Source of the DNA: Bradyrhizobium erythrophlei | GTDB lineage: Bacteria > Pseudomonadota > Alphaproteobacteria > Rhizobiales > Xanthobacteraceae | Assembly: GCF_900142985.1 (NCBI RefSeq) | Contig: NZ_LT670849.1 | Span: forward strand, 5,472,501-5,536,500 | Reading direction: 5' to 3' | Length of the DNA: 64,000 nucleotides | In this document: piece after piece, positions 27,597 to 37,112 of the stretch | Position numbering within the stretch: position 1 is the stretch's first letter | Layout of the letters: every line of letters begins with the position of its first letter | The notes under the pieces: generated by a model | What the model was told of the DNA's origin: nothing | Databases searched by the model: none | Seen by the model: only the letters and a program-made list of their open reading frames with translations | Translations under genes and position numbers: made by a program

Positions 27597-28971
27597 GGGG
27601 AACGGCTCCTGTCGCGGGCTCTGTCGATTCCTGCTCTCGTGCCAAGCGGCTCAAGGCGTATGCGGCGAGGCTCGCGCACAGCGCCGGCACTGCGGCTGCG
27701 ACGAACACCGATTGACTGCTCATTTGCGCCGCCAGCATCATCCCGCCGACCAGCGGCCCGATGATCGATCCGACCCGGCCAATGCCGAGCGCCCAGCCGA
27801 CGCCGGTCGAACGGATCGCCGTCGGATAGAGTGTCGCCGACAGCGCGTTGGACCCGCCCTGTCCGCCCACGACGCAGAAGCCGGCGCAGAAGATTGCGAT
27901 GGTCGTAAGCGCGATCGAATGACCGGAAAAGCCGATCGCCGCCACCGCGACGGCTGCGACGCCATAGGTGAGCGCGAGCGCGCGGAACGAGAAACGATCG
28001 ATAAACTTTCCGAGCGCGAAGGTCCCGACGATGCCGCCGACCTGCAACATCGATCCGATGATCGCGGCTACTGATACGGAAGCGCCGAGTTCGTTCAGCA
28101 CGGTAGGAAGCCAGTTCGACAGCAGATGCAGGTCGAGCAGGCTCATGAAGAACAAGGCCCACAAGAACAGGGACGCCCATGCGCGACCGCCACCGAACAG
28201 ATGCACGACCGGAATTCCGGGCAGCTTGATCTCTTGCACCACGAAGCGGGTGCCCGTGGGATGGCGAACGGATGGGGCGATCCGTGCCAGCAGCGCGGCG
28301 ACGCCGTCGCTTGCCCGCCCGCTCAGCGCGAGAAAGCGGACGGACTCAGGGAGCCACACCGCCAGAAACAGAACAAGCAGCAGCGGCATCACGCCGCCGA
28401 CGACGAAGACCGCGCGCCAGCCGAAGGCGGGGATCAAGGCGGCCGCGAGCAACCCGCCGGTTGCCGCGCCAACGACAAACCCGCAGAACATCGTCATCAC
28501 CATGGTGGCTCTGCGGCGATGCGGGCTGAATTCCGATGTGAGAGCGACTGCGTTCGGCATCGCGCCGCCGAGACCAAGGCCGGTGAGGAACCGAATCGTC
28601 ATGAGGCCTGGAACGTCGCTGGCGAAGATTGTCGCGAGCGTGCCGACGCCGAAGGCGGCGGTGCAAAGAATGATGATCCGTCTTCGTCCGATGCGGTCGG
28701 CGATGGGTCCGAACACCAGCGCCCCGATCATCAGTCCAAACAGGCCTGCGCCGAACACCGGCCCAAGCGCGCCGCGCGCCAGTTTCCAATCCTGCGCCAC
28801 CGCCGGCGCGACGTAGCCGATCGCCTGGGTGTCGAACCCGTCGATAAAGAGCACGGCGGCGCAGGTGAGTAGCATCTGGATCTGGAAACGACCGACCGGC
28901 TGGCCGTCGATGAAGCTGGCGATGTCGATCGCGTCACGCGCGTCCGGCGTGGTGGCTGGATTCTCGGCCAT
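27574..28971 (-). CDS. MFS transporter, aromatic-acid:H+ symporter-like
   Basis: 465 aa, twelve hydrophobic helices. [53 protein letters not shown] and LPESVRF are the signatures of the AAHS group (PcaK/BenK-like). It is divergent from an ACMSD-type amidohydrolase, so an aromatic or cyclic acid substrate is plausible. Its stop codon lies inside the end of fumA on the other strand. Confidence 0.88.
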   Translation of the reverse strand: MAENPATTPDARDAIDIASFIDGQPVGRFQIQMLLTCAAVLFIDGFDTQAIGYVAPAVAQDWKLARGALGPVFGAGLFGLMIGALVFGPIADRIGRRRIIILCTAAFGVGTLATIFASDVPGLMTIRFLTGLGLGGAMPNAVALTSEFSPHRRRATMVMTMFCGFVVGAATGGLLAAALIPAFGWRAVFVVGGVMPLLLVLFLAVWLPESVRFLALSGRASDGVAALLARIAPSVRHPTGTRFVVQEIKLPGIPVVHLFGGGRAWASLFLWALFFMSLLDLHLLSNWLPTVLNELGASVSVAAIIGSMLQVGGIVGTFALGKFIDRFSFRALALTYGVAAVAVAAIGFSGHSIALTTIAIFCAGFCVVGGQGGSNALSATLYPTAIRSTGVGWALGIGRVGSIIGPLVGGMMLAAQMSSQSVFVAAAVPALCASLAAYALSRLAREQESTEPATGAVPLTPGSIP

Positions 28972-29027
28972 CTTGTCCCCCCGGACGCTTTTATTTTTGT
29001 CAGGTTATGTCTGTGACTTAAAATCCA

Positions 29028-29047
29028 AAATCTTGTATTTGAGATTT
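29028..29047. promoter_or_regulatory. Candidate operator AAATCT-N8-AGATTT
   Basis: A perfect 6-bp inverted repeat with 8-bp spacing, in an AT-rich patch between the divergent transporter and amidohydrolase genes. No regulator gene is adjacent; the role is inferred. Confidence 0.4.
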
Positions 29048-29143
29048 AGGCCACTTTTCCGCACCCCGCAATCGCGGTCTGGCGGCAGTGGCGGGTGCGG
29101 CGCTCAGCCTTCACCGAAACAAGAACAACCGGAGGAACCGCCG

Positions 29144-30172
29144 ATGATGAGGATTGACGCCTACACCCATTTCATTCCGAAACGTTTCTTCGACAAGATG
29201 ATGGACGTCGCCGGCGACTACAGGGACATCGGCAAGCGCGTTCGTTCAATGAGGGCGCTCCACGACCTTGATTACCGCAAGAACATTATCGACGGTCACA
29301 AGGACTACGCGCAGATACTTTCCTACCCGCAGCCCACGATCGAGAGCTTCGCGAAGAGCCCGGCGCAGATCGACGAACTCATCCGGTTGATCAACGACGG
29401 ATTCGCCGAGTTGTGCGCGAAGGAAAGCGATCATTTTCCCGGCTGGGTCGCGCAGATATGTCTCGATGCCGCCGACGCTGGTGTCGCTGAGGCCGAACGC
29501 GCCATCAAACAGCTCGGCGCGCTCGGCGTACAGATCTACACCAACGTCGCCGGCAAGCCGATCGATCTGCCGCAATACCGGCCGTTCTGGAAGAAGATGG
29601 AAGAGCTCGGCAAACCCATCTGGATTCACCCCGCGCGCGGCGCCAACATGCCTGACTATCTGTCCGAGAAGAAATCGCTCTACGAGATCTGGTGGACGTT
29701 CGGCTGGTCCTACGAGACCGCAGTCGCCATGTCGCGCCTGGTGTTTTCCAAGATTCTTGACGAGCATCCCGATCTCAAGATCATCACCCACCATTTCGGC
29801 GGTATCGTTCCGATGCTCGAGGGGCGTATCGGTCCGGGCTGGGATGTGCTCGGCGAGCGCACGTCGGATGAGGACTACGTTTCGCTGCGCAAGAGCCTCA
29901 AGAAACGCCCGCTCGATTATTTCAAGCAGAATTTCTACACGGACACTGCCGTGTTCGGCGGCGTTGCGGCCACGAAATGCGGCCTCGAATTCTATCCGCG
30001 TAACAAGGTCCTGTTCGCCTCCGACTGTCCGTTCGATCCCGAGGGGGGATCGATGTATCCGCGCGTGACGCTGGACATCTTTGAATCGCTGGACCTTTCG
30101 AAGACCGATCGCGAGATGATCTACTACAAGAATCTCGAAGCGATCACCGGTCGCAAACTGGTCAAGTCGTAG
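29144..30172 (+). CDS. Amidohydrolase_2 (ACMSD/decarboxylase-like) protein
   Basis: 342 aa from ATG 29144 (GGAGG 8 nt upstream; a second ATG follows directly). TIM-barrel metal motifs are IHPARG, ITHHFGGIVP and FASDCPFDPEG. In family enzymes the first motif is usually Asp-x-His-x-His; here it reads DAYTHF, so the first His is Tyr. The relatives include decarboxylases (ACMSD, gamma-resorcylate) and hydrolases. Divergence from an aromatic-acid symporter suggests a catabolic pair. Confidence 0.85.
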   Translation: MMRIDAYTHFIPKRFFDKMMDVAGDYRDIGKRVRSMRALHDLDYRKNIIDGHKDYAQILSYPQPTIESFAKSPAQIDELIRLINDGFAELCAKESDHFPGWVAQICLDAADAGVAEAERAIKQLGALGVQIYTNVAGKPIDLPQYRPFWKKMEELGKPIWIHPARGANMPDYLSEKKSLYEIWWTFGWSYETAVAMSRLVFSKILDEHPDLKIITHHFGGIVPMLEGRIGPGWDVLGERTSDEDYVSLRKSLKKRPLDYFKQNFYTDTAVFGGVAATKCGLEFYPRNKVLFASDCPFDPEGGSMYPRVTLDIFESLDLSKTDREMIYYKNLEAITGRKLVKS

Positions 30173-30186
30173 AGCGTGCCACTCGA

Positions 30187-30492
30187 CTAGTCGCCGGAGG
30201 AGCCCGAAATGACCCGATCAGGATCTTCCTCGATCGGAGGTGGCCACCTTCCACACTCGAAGCTTCGGGCTATGCCGCCTGGACAGGCTCCGTTAGCCGC
30301 GCCTGGACGTGCGGCAGTGGTCCAGGTCCGATCGGAACGGCGGTATTCGCTGAAACCGCGATTCAAAGGCATCGTCCTGTGCTTGCTGATATGATGGCTG
30401 TGGTGTGCCGCGGCTTCGACCGGCGTGATCGTGGCGGCCACCACCAGCGTGCAGACGACGAGCGTCAAAAGCCGGGTCGGGGTTTTTCTCAT
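30187..30492 (-). CDS. Small secreted protein with CPGGIARSFECGRWPPP motif
   Basis: 101 aa. A signal peptide (LTLVVCTLVVAATITPVEA) is followed by a His-rich stretch AAHHSHHISKHR and a C-terminal CPGGIARSFECGRWPPPIEEDPDR, a pattern I recall from many uncharacterised Bradyrhizobium secreted proteins. The open frame runs 768 bp further upstream, but that part is antisense to the MaoC gene. Convergent with the amidohydrolase. Confidence 0.72.
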   Translation of the reverse strand: MRKTPTRLLTLVVCTLVVAATITPVEAAAHHSHHISKHRTMPLNRGFSEYRRSDRTWTTAARPGAANGACPGGIARSFECGRWPPPIEEDPDRVISGSSGD

Positions 30493-30627
30493 GCGTTCGT
30501 CCCATTTGCGCAACGACATCGGGTCGCTCAGTTGTGATACACCGTGTCGCAACACACATTCCTGTTGCGGCCGATATAAATTTCTTTTTAGTCTCGGAAC
30601 CCGAGGCAGGTGGCGGGCGAATAGATC

Positions 30628-31071
30628 ATGATCGAATGGTTTGACGATCTGAAGATCGGCATGCGCTTCAAAAGCGAGACCAAGACGGTCTCGAAAGAAG
30701 AGATCCTGCGCTTTGCCAGCGAATACGATCCGCAGCCGTTTCACCTTGATGATGAGGCGGCCAAGCACACCATTCTGGGAGGACTTGCTGCCTCCGGCTG
30801 GCACACCGCCGCGATCTCGATGCGGCTCGCGATCACCGCAAAGCCCTTCGGCCCGCATCCGCTGTTTGGCGCCGGGGTGGATGAGTTGCGCTGGATGCTG
30901 CCGGTGCGGCCGGGCGACACGCTGCACCTCGAAGGCGAAGTGGTGGAATTGACCCCGTCGAAGTCGAAGCGGATCGGCGTCGCCCGCGTCAAATGGACCG
31001 CCTACAACCAGAACGGCGAGGCGGTCTACACCTTCAATCCGATCGCGATCGTGCCGCGCCGGCCGGCGTGA
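30628..31071 (+). CDS. MaoC-family hotdog dehydratase
   Basis: 147 aa. A single hotdog fold with the hydratase-2 motif FASEYDPQPFHLDDEAAKHTILGGLAASGWHTA, which carries the catalytic Asp and His. This is typical of R-specific enoyl-CoA hydratase-like proteins. Cytoplasmic; acyl substrate unknown. Monocistronic. Confidence 0.9.
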   Translation: MIEWFDDLKIGMRFKSETKTVSKEEILRFASEYDPQPFHLDDEAAKHTILGGLAASGWHTAAISMRLAITAKPFGPHPLFGAGVDELRWMLPVRPGDTLHLEGEVVELTPSKSKRIGVARVKWTAYNQNGEAVYTFNPIAIVPRRPA

Positions 31072-31117
31072 GTGAGCGATGAACGCGCTCGCTCGGCTCG
31101 GCTGAAGCGCGTGCTCC

Positions 31118-31842
31118 CTAGACCATGACGGCTCCCCCGGCGACATCCAGAATCGTTCCCGTGATCCACGCCGTGCGGTTGGAGGCGAGGTAAAGGGCAG
31201 CCTCGGCAACGTCGTCGGGATCGCCAAGACGAGACAGCGGATGTTGCTCGGCCATCGCAAGCTGCTGGGCGCGGGGTATGCGTGTGCGGTTGCGTTCCGT
31301 AAGGATCGTTTCAGGTGCGATACAATTCGCGCGTATGCCGAACGGTCCGACCTGCATGGCGAGCGCCTGGGTCAAAAGACTTAAGGCTGCCTTCGCTGCG
31401 GCATAAGGCATCGGCGATCCCGGGTGAGGGCGACGGCCGGCGGCGGATGAGATGGTGATGATCGCACCATGCCGGCGCGCTTTCATTCCCGGCACGACGC
31501 TCTTCAGTGTGAGAAACGTGGCCGTGAGATTTCCATCGACCGACGCGTATCCTCGAGCGCGGCCGGCGGGGTAAAGCTGCCTCCGGCGTTGGCCACCAGG
31601 ATGTCGATCGGGCCAAGTTCGCGTTCCACATGAGCACGAACCGCTTCAATGGCGGCGAAGTCCGTAACGTCGCCCGTCGTCACAATGGCTTGCCCGCCGG
31701 CCTCCTTGATTGCGTTCGCGACGTCAGCGAGCGCCCTTTCGGCGACCAGGGCGCCAGCGGCAGAAAACCGCTTTGCGATGGCGGCGCCGATACCGCGAGA
31801 ACTTCCGGTGACAAGCGCGACCCGACCCCGCAATTCAGACAT
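31118..31842 (-). pseudogene. Short-chain dehydrogenase/reductase with a frameshift
   Basis: Part 1 has the SDR start LRGRVALVTGSSRGIGAAIAKRF and NNAG-type VANAGGSFTPPAA. Part 2, in another frame, has GAIITISSAAGRR, the active-site PYAAAKAAL and the C-terminal WITGTILDVAGG. The frame breaks near 31545-31560, and together the two parts make one normal-length SDR. The next gene upstream is also frameshifted. The start overlaps the stop of the membrane gene (TATGTCTGA). Either a decaying operon or sequence errors. Confidence 0.82.
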
Positions 31843-32234
31843 AGCGTGCAACCGCCATGCAGATTACAGTGATCGCAAGCAGGCCGGCGGCGAAACGCTG
31901 GGCGATCGCGATTTTCTGCTGCGCCGAGTTTTCGTCGAGCCTTGCGCGGCGCACGGCCGCCAATGTTCGAAAGCCGACCACGACCTGGAGAATAACTGCG
32001 ATCAGCGCAGCGACGATCCCGATCATCAACACCTGCTCGAAAGCCCCGAAGTTTCCGCCGTGCATTCCCGAGATAGGCTCCGGTCAGAATCGCAACCGCT
32101 GCGGCCCCGGCCTGGGGCGCCACAAGGCGTGCGCCACCGAGCCCCGCGAGGCGCGCCATCGTGAATGTAGAGCCTGCCCAGAATACGGAGGACAGCACAT
32201 GCACAGCGAGCGTGATTGCGATAAGCCAAGCCAA
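31835..32234 (-). pseudogene. Small four-helix membrane protein with a frameshift
   Basis: The frame from ATG 32234 gives MAWLIAITLAVHVLSSVFWAG and more, to ILTGAYLG. A different frame continues MHGGNFGAFEQVLMIGIVAALIAVILQV and ends VICMAVARYV. One extra G in the GGG run at 32067-32069 explains the break. The protein would have about four membrane helices. No family recognised. It sits 40 bp from the divergent TetR gene, which probably controls it. Confidence 0.75.
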
Positions 32235-32258
32235 GGATTTCTTCTCCGTTAAATTAAG

Positions 32259-32273
32259 TTTACAGTATGTAAA
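32259..32273. promoter_or_regulatory. Candidate TetR operator TTTACA-GTA-TGTAAA
   Basis: A perfect 6-bp inverted repeat with a 3-bp centre, ending at the base before the TetR start codon. Binding here would block both divergent genes. Inferred operator, supported by symmetry and position. Confidence 0.65.
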
Positions 32274-32945
32274 ATGAAAAAGTCAAACCAAAAGCGTGGC
32301 TATCGGAGTGCGGTCCGCGAGGAAGCCGCATCGGAAAATCGGGCCCGTGTCCTGGCGGCGGCCATCGAGCTGCTTGGCGGGCCAGACATCTCTGCGACCA
32401 GCATGGATGCCATTGCGAAGTCCGCGGGCGTGACGCGGCTGACGGTCTATAACCAGTTCGGCTCGCGCGGTGCCTTGCTGGAGGAAGTGTTTGACGAGCT
32501 GGCGCGGAGAGGCGGCCTGGTGCGAATCCCGGAAGCGATGACCATGTCCGACACGCACGCGGCGCTGGCGCGGTTGATCGAGATTTTCTGCGACTTCTGG
32601 CAATCGGATCCGGCAGTCGATCGATTGAATCGGACGGCCTCGATGGACGAGGAGTTCGCCGCAGCGCTTGCAGCGCGGCATGAAAGAAGGCGCCTGGCGC
32701 TTTCGGCTTTGGTGCAGCGGCTGGAGAACGCCGGCCAGTTGACACCGGAAAATTCGCTGGCGCTGACCGATACACTCTTTGCGCTCACGTCGCCGGAGCT
32801 TTATCGGCTGCTGTCCTCCGGCCGAAGGAAGACGTCAGCGACATCTGCGCTGGTCAAGAGGCTTTGCAACGCGGCGGTGGGTGAGTTCCTGTCTCAACCT
32901 GCGCCTCAGGCGTCGGCGGCACCCTCGGGGAAGCCGGACCGGTAA
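32274..32945 (+). CDS. TetR-family transcriptional regulator
   Basis: 223 aa. ENRARVLAAAIELLGGPDISATSMDAIAKSAGVTRLTVYNQFGSRGALLEEVF is the TetR helix-turn-helix (about residues 20-70). It is divergent from the frameshifted membrane/SDR pair. Its start is flush with a palindromic operator, pointing to autorepression. The regulator remains intact while its presumed targets are broken. Confidence 0.9.
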   Translation: MKKSNQKRGYRSAVREEAASENRARVLAAAIELLGGPDISATSMDAIAKSAGVTRLTVYNQFGSRGALLEEVFDELARRGGLVRIPEAMTMSDTHAALARLIEIFCDFWQSDPAVDRLNRTASMDEEFAAALAARHERRRLALSALVQRLENAGQLTPENSLALTDTLFALTSPELYRLLSSGRRKTSATSALVKRLCNAAVGEFLSQPAPQASAAPSGKPDR

Positions 32946-33025
32946 CAGCCCGCCACATTTGCCGGGTTGCGCCGCTGTCCCTCCATGCAATGATATCCGG
33001 GCATGCGAATCAGGAACCCGCAAAC

Positions 33026-33307
33026 ATGAGTGCAGACAGCGACAGTCGGATCGCGTGGCATAGGGTTCAACTGAAGAAGAACCGCGAGGCGCTGAAAGCG
33101 CTGGAAACCTCGCGCTTCACCACGGGCGAGATCGCCGGACGCCGGCGAGGATCGCAATCCATCGACGACCTCAAGGCCAAGATCGCGGAGTCGGAGCGCT
33201 GCATCGCGGTGCATGACCGGGGAAGCCGGCGGCCGATGGCGACCGATTTTGGCAGCCTCAGGGGCACGAACTGGAGCGCCTGGAATACGCGCGGCAACGA
33301 TCGCTGA
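33026..33307 (+). CDS. Hypothetical helical protein
   Basis: 93 aa from ATG 33026 (AGGAA upstream). AWHRVQLKKNREALKALETSRF and SIDDLKAKIAESERCIAVHD predict two amphipathic helices with coiled-coil character, followed by a basic tail. I recall similar short proteins in Bradyrhizobium but no function. Confidence 0.68.
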   Translation: MSADSDSRIAWHRVQLKKNREALKALETSRFTTGEIAGRRRGSQSIDDLKAKIAESERCIAVHDRGSRRPMATDFGSLRGTNWSAWNTRGNDR

Positions 33308-33329
33308 CCTGGCGACCGCTGATGCCGCC

Positions 33330-33710
33330 TTAACTCGCCCGCTCCACGAGATGCGCGCGAGAGGGCGCAGGGTCGAACGGGTCGGCGAAATACTGCGTCT
33401 CGTGAGCGACCCGTCCGTCGCGAAATTCCATGATGCTCACCGTGTAGGATGGCTTGCCGTCATAGCTGAGCACGAATTCGGTGATCCAGAGATCCCCGCC
33501 GCCGAGGATTCGCCGGACCGTGAACCGCTTCTGGTTGGGTTGGGCAATCCGGCTCTGTTCGATGTTGCGCCGGCCGCGGATCAACTCGCCCGATTGGGGA
33601 TAGCTAAGGACGGCGTCTTCCCGGTAGATCTCGTGTTCGGCATCGAAATCGTTGGCGTCTGACGCCGCCCAATGGCGCTCCAGCGCCGAGCGAATGGTTC
33701 GATCATCCAT
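33330..33710 (-). CDS. NTF2-like/SnoaL-fold protein
   Basis: 126 aa. RHWAASDANDFDAEHEIYREDAVLSYPQSGELIRGRRNI and the C-terminal VAHETQYFADPFDPAPSRAHLVERA are typical of small SnoaL-like enzymes or binding proteins. Cytoplasmic; substrate unknown. Its 5' end is followed by a short CTAGTG palindrome at 33726. Confidence 0.82.
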   Translation of the reverse strand: MDDRTIRSALERHWAASDANDFDAEHEIYREDAVLSYPQSGELIRGRRNIEQSRIAQPNQKRFTVRRILGGGDLWITEFVLSYDGKPSYTVSIMEFRDGRVAHETQYFADPFDPAPSRAHLVERAS

Positions 33711-33725
33711 CTCGATCTCCCACTA

Positions 33726-33754
33726 CTAGTGGAATGTTAGAACCGGATCACTAG
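33726..33754. repeat. Short CTAGTG / CACTAG element D
   Basis: CTAGTG and CACTAG bound a 29-bp stretch containing GGAATGTTAGAACCGGAT, a degenerate remnant of the element-B arm (GAATGTCAGAACC). It looks like a collapsed copy of the palindrome family. Confidence 0.65.
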
Positions 33755-33902
33755 TAAACCGGAGGCACTTAACGCCTTGCCATATGTCAATTGCAAGATC
33801 TCAGCCCCCGATGACGGGCCGGTCTTCCGTTTGACGGCTTGCAAAATAACCTGATTTCGCGAACCATTGCCGCGACGATGAAGTCGGCGATGGAGTGATC
33901 CC

Positions 33903-34814
33903 GTGCGTAAACATCTACTGGCCGCGTTGAGCCTGACGGCGCTTGTCTCGGGACCCGCGGCCGCAAGCGCTGAAGAACTCACAGGGACGCTCGCGAAGGT
34001 CAAGGAGCTCGGCTACATCACCATCGGGCACCGCGAGGCGTCGGTGCCGTTCTCCTACGTCGACGACAAGCAGCAGCCGGTCGGTTTCGCCATCGACATC
34101 TGCCACAAGATCGTCGACGCGGTGAAACGCGAATTGAAGCTCGAAAAGCTCGAGACGAGATACGTGCTGGTGACGTCGCCCTCCCGCATTCCGTTGATGG
34201 CCAATGGCACGATCGACCTCGAATGCGGCAACACCACCAATAACGTCGAGCGGCAAAAGCAGGTCTGGTACACCAACACGCATTTTCTGACCGCGAGCCG
34301 TTATCTCTCGAAGGTCGAATCGCACCTTCGCTCGATCGAGGACCTCAAGGGCAAGACGGTCGTCGCCCCCGCCGGTTCGACCAACATCAAGCAGGCGCTC
34401 GAATTCAACAACCGCCTCAATCTCGGCATGACGATCATCCCGGTCCAGGACCAGGGCGAGGCGTTTCTGATGGTCGAGACCGGGAGGGCCGCCGCCTTTG
34501 TCCAGGACGACATCGTGCTCGCGGGCCTGATCGCGATCTCGAAGGACCCGAAGGCCTACGAGATATCGGAAGGCGCGTTCTCGACGCCGGAGCCGTATGG
34601 CATCATGTTGCGCAAGGACGACATGGCGTTCAAGGCGCTCGCCGATGCGACGACGTCCGCGCTCTACAAGAGCCCGGAAGGCCCGGCGCTGTATGCACGG
34701 TGGTTCACGCAACCCATCCCGCCGAAGAACGTCAATCTCAACATCCCGATGAGCCCGGCGATGAAGAAGGCCTTCGAAAAGCCGACGGACTCGCCGGACC
34801 CCGCGACCTACTGA
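33903..34814 (+). CDS. Periplasmic amino-acid-type solute-binding protein
   Basis: 303 aa from GTG 33903 (GGAG upstream). The signal peptide ends SAEE. The family-3 pattern is GYITIGHREASVPFSYVDDKQQPVGFAIDIC, MANGTIDLECGNTTNNVERQ and FVQDDIVLAG, as in GltI-like glutamate/aspartate binding proteins. No permease or ATPase gene is adjacent, so it is an orphan that would have to serve a distant transporter. Confidence 0.88.
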   Translation: MRKHLLAALSLTALVSGPAAASAEELTGTLAKVKELGYITIGHREASVPFSYVDDKQQPVGFAIDICHKIVDAVKRELKLEKLETRYVLVTSPSRIPLMANGTIDLECGNTTNNVERQKQVWYTNTHFLTASRYLSKVESHLRSIEDLKGKTVVAPAGSTNIKQALEFNNRLNLGMTIIPVQDQGEAFLMVETGRAAAFVQDDIVLAGLIAISKDPKAYEISEGAFSTPEPYGIMLRKDDMAFKALADATTSALYKSPEGPALYARWFTQPIPPKNVNLNIPMSPAMKKAFEKPTDSPDPATY

Positions 34815-34864
34815 TCGGCGCGCCCATTTAAGCAGCCTGGTTGCGCGGAGAGCGGAGGAGGACC

Positions 34865-36181
34865 ATGCGCGGGCTGTGGCGTGACCTGAACATCCGGCTG
34901 AATTCCGCCAAGCCGTCGACGGAAGTGTCGCCTGAGTTCCAGCACGCGCTGATGCGGCAGATCCTGAAGACGGAGCTCGCGCGGACCACTGGCGTGATCG
35001 GCTTCACGCTCGTCCTGGCTTCGACGTCATCGGCGCTTTTCTTCGTCTCGCCGGCTGAGGTCGAACACATCTGGCATGGCCGCCTCTATCCCCTCTACAT
35101 CTGGGCGGTGATCGGGCCCTTCATCGCGTTCGAGTTCGGGATCCTTTATCTCGTCAAACGGCGGATCGCGCTGGACCAGGATATACCGGTGCTGCGCCGC
35201 TATATCGGGACCTTCATCGAAACCAGCCTGCCGACCCTGCTGCTGGCGATCCATATCGACCGGATGGGCGCGACCGAGGCGCTCGGCTTCGCCGCGCCGC
35301 TGGTCTATTTCCTCTTCATCGTTCTTTCGACATTGCGGCTCGACTTCTGGCTGCCGGTTTTCACCGGGCTTGTCGCAGCGGTCGAGCTGTTCGCGATGGC
35401 AATGCTGTACCATCCCGCTCTGCCGCGCGACGTCGTCTATCACCTGCTGCGCAGCCTCGTGATCCTCATTTGCGGCCTGCTTGCCGGTGCGGTTGCGCTC
35501 AGGGTGCGGCGTCAGTTCGAGGCGAGCATCGCGGCGGCGAGCGCGCGGGACCGGGTCACCAACCTGTTCGGTCAGCACGTGTCGCCGCCGGTGGTCGAGC
35601 GCTTGCTGCGGGAGGGCGCGGCGACAACGAGCGAGTTGCGCCGGGTCGTCGTGATGTTCGTTGATTTTCGAAGCTTCACAGTGCAGGCGCAACAGCGCTC
35701 GCCGCGAGAAGTGGTCGAGCGGCTCGATCGCGCTTTTGCGGTGCTGGTCGAAATCCTCGATCGGCACGGCGGGATCGTGAACAAGTTTCTCGGCGACGGC
35801 CTGCTCGCTTTGTTCGGTGCGCCGATCGCCCATGATGACGCCGTGCGGCAGGCGGTCGACGCGGCGCGCGACATGCTGGCCGCGATGGAACGCGATAACG
35901 CGGCCGGCGACTGGGCGCTGCGGATCGGTATCGGGGTGCATGTCGGCGAGGTGGTTGCCGGCACCATCGGTTCGCCGCGCCGCAAGGAGTACACCGTCAT
36001 CGGCGATGCGGTGAACCTCGCTTCGCGGCTCGAAGCCCTCAACAAGGAGCTTGGCACCCAATGTTTGATATCGGCTGCGGTATACGATGCGCTCGGCGAG
36101 ACGGGGCGCGATGCCGTACCGCTCGGGGAGATGAAGGTGCGGGGATATGAGCGGCCGGTCGCGGTCTGGCGGCTGGGCTGA
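34865..36181 (+). CDS. Membrane class III adenylate/guanylate cyclase
   Basis: 438 aa from ATG 34865 (GGAGGAG upstream). About six hydrophobic helices (residues 45-220) precede a class III cyclase domain. Metal-binding aspartates are Asp267 in VVMFVDFRSFT and Asp311 in NKFLGDGLLALFG. Substrate-end motifs are YTVIGDAVNLASRLEALNK. The membrane part is not a recognised sensor. It likely makes cAMP in response to an envelope signal. Confidence 0.9.
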   Translation: MRGLWRDLNIRLNSAKPSTEVSPEFQHALMRQILKTELARTTGVIGFTLVLASTSSALFFVSPAEVEHIWHGRLYPLYIWAVIGPFIAFEFGILYLVKRRIALDQDIPVLRRYIGTFIETSLPTLLLAIHIDRMGATEALGFAAPLVYFLFIVLSTLRLDFWLPVFTGLVAAVELFAMAMLYHPALPRDVVYHLLRSLVILICGLLAGAVALRVRRQFEASIAAASARDRVTNLFGQHVSPPVVERLLREGAATTSELRRVVVMFVDFRSFTVQAQQRSPREVVERLDRAFAVLVEILDRHGGIVNKFLGDGLLALFGAPIAHDDAVRQAVDAARDMLAAMERDNAAGDWALRIGIGVHVGEVVAGTIGSPRRKEYTVIGDAVNLASRLEALNKELGTQCLISAAVYDALGETGRDAVPLGEMKVRGYERPVAVWRLG

Positions 36182-36282
36182 ACGTTCGCCCTTTCCCGTC
36201 GCCCGCATGAATAGCTCGCTTTGCCATTCGCTCTCGTGATAATTCAGCCCCAAATGCCTTACCGACCCAGGAGAACAAAAAA

Positions 36283-37068
36283 ATGAAATTCAAACTGTTG
36301 CTGCTCGCAAAACCGTTGCTGTTTGCAAGTGTCGTGGGCGCCGCCCTTTGCACGTCAGCCGCTGGGGCCACTGAACTGAAACTGCTGACCGCTGGCGCGT
36401 TCAAGTCGACGGTCGTGGCGCTGCTGCCCGACTATGAGAAGGCAAGCGGCAACAAGGTCACGGTCGACAACGACACCGCCGGCGCGCTGATGAAGCGGAT
36501 CGAGGCTGGAGAGACTTTCGATGTGGTCGTGATGACCCCCGATGGCGTCGACAAGCTCACCGCCGAGGGCAAGGTGGCTGCCGGCAGCCGCACGAACTTG
36601 GCGCGTGTCGGCGTCGGCGTGATGGTGAAGGAGGGCGCCGCCAAGCCCGACATCTCGACGGTCGAAGCGTTCAAGAAGGCCGTGCTCGATGCAAAATCCA
36701 TCAGCTTCATCGATCCCGCCAGTGGCGGCTCCAGCGGCATCTATGTCGAGAAGCTGCTCGAGCGCCTCGGCATCGCCGATCAGGTCAAGCCGAAGGAAAA
36801 GCTCAAGCAGGGCGGCTATGTCGCCGACTATATCGAGTCCGGCCAGGCCGAGCTTGGCATTCACCAGATCAGCGAAATCCTGCCGCACGGCGGCGTCACG
36901 CTGGTCGGACCGCTGCCGAAGGAAATTCAGAACTACACGGTCTACGCCGCCGGCATCGGCGCCGGAGCCAAGGACAGCGCCGCCGCCAAAGCCCTGATCG
37001 CTGCGTTGATGGGCCCGTCGGCGCAAGCCTTGTTCAAAACGAAGGGCATGGAGCCGGGCGCGGAGTAG
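36283..37068 (+). CDS. ModA-like periplasmic substrate-binding protein
   Basis: 261 aa with a signal peptide (to AAGATEL) and AGGAG before the ATG. LKLLTAGAFKSTVVALLPDYEKASGNKV and DPASGGSSGIYVEKLLERLGI resemble the molybdate-binding ModA/Wtp group, though the oxyanion-binding residues cannot be verified by eye. No modB or modC nearby. Possibly an organic-acid or oxyanion binder acting alone. Confidence 0.8.
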   Translation: MKFKLLLLAKPLLFASVVGAALCTSAAGATELKLLTAGAFKSTVVALLPDYEKASGNKVTVDNDTAGALMKRIEAGETFDVVVMTPDGVDKLTAEGKVAAGSRTNLARVGVGVMVKEGAAKPDISTVEAFKKAVLDAKSISFIDPASGGSSGIYVEKLLERLGIADQVKPKEKLKQGGYVADYIESGQAELGIHQISEILPHGGVTLVGPLPKEIQNYTVYAAGIGAGAKDSAAAKALIAALMGPSAQALFKTKGMEPGAE

Positions 37069-37112
37069 GACGGGACGAGGTTTGGTGTTTCGCGGCGTGA
37101 AGGGAGGACGAA

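Noticed and set aside
30493..31260. Upstream extension of the small secreted protein gene at 30187
   Set aside because: That part is antisense to the MaoC gene; a signal peptide starts at 30492.
33903..34814. Complete amino-acid ABC transporter locus
   Set aside because: Only the binding protein is present; the next gene is a cyclase.
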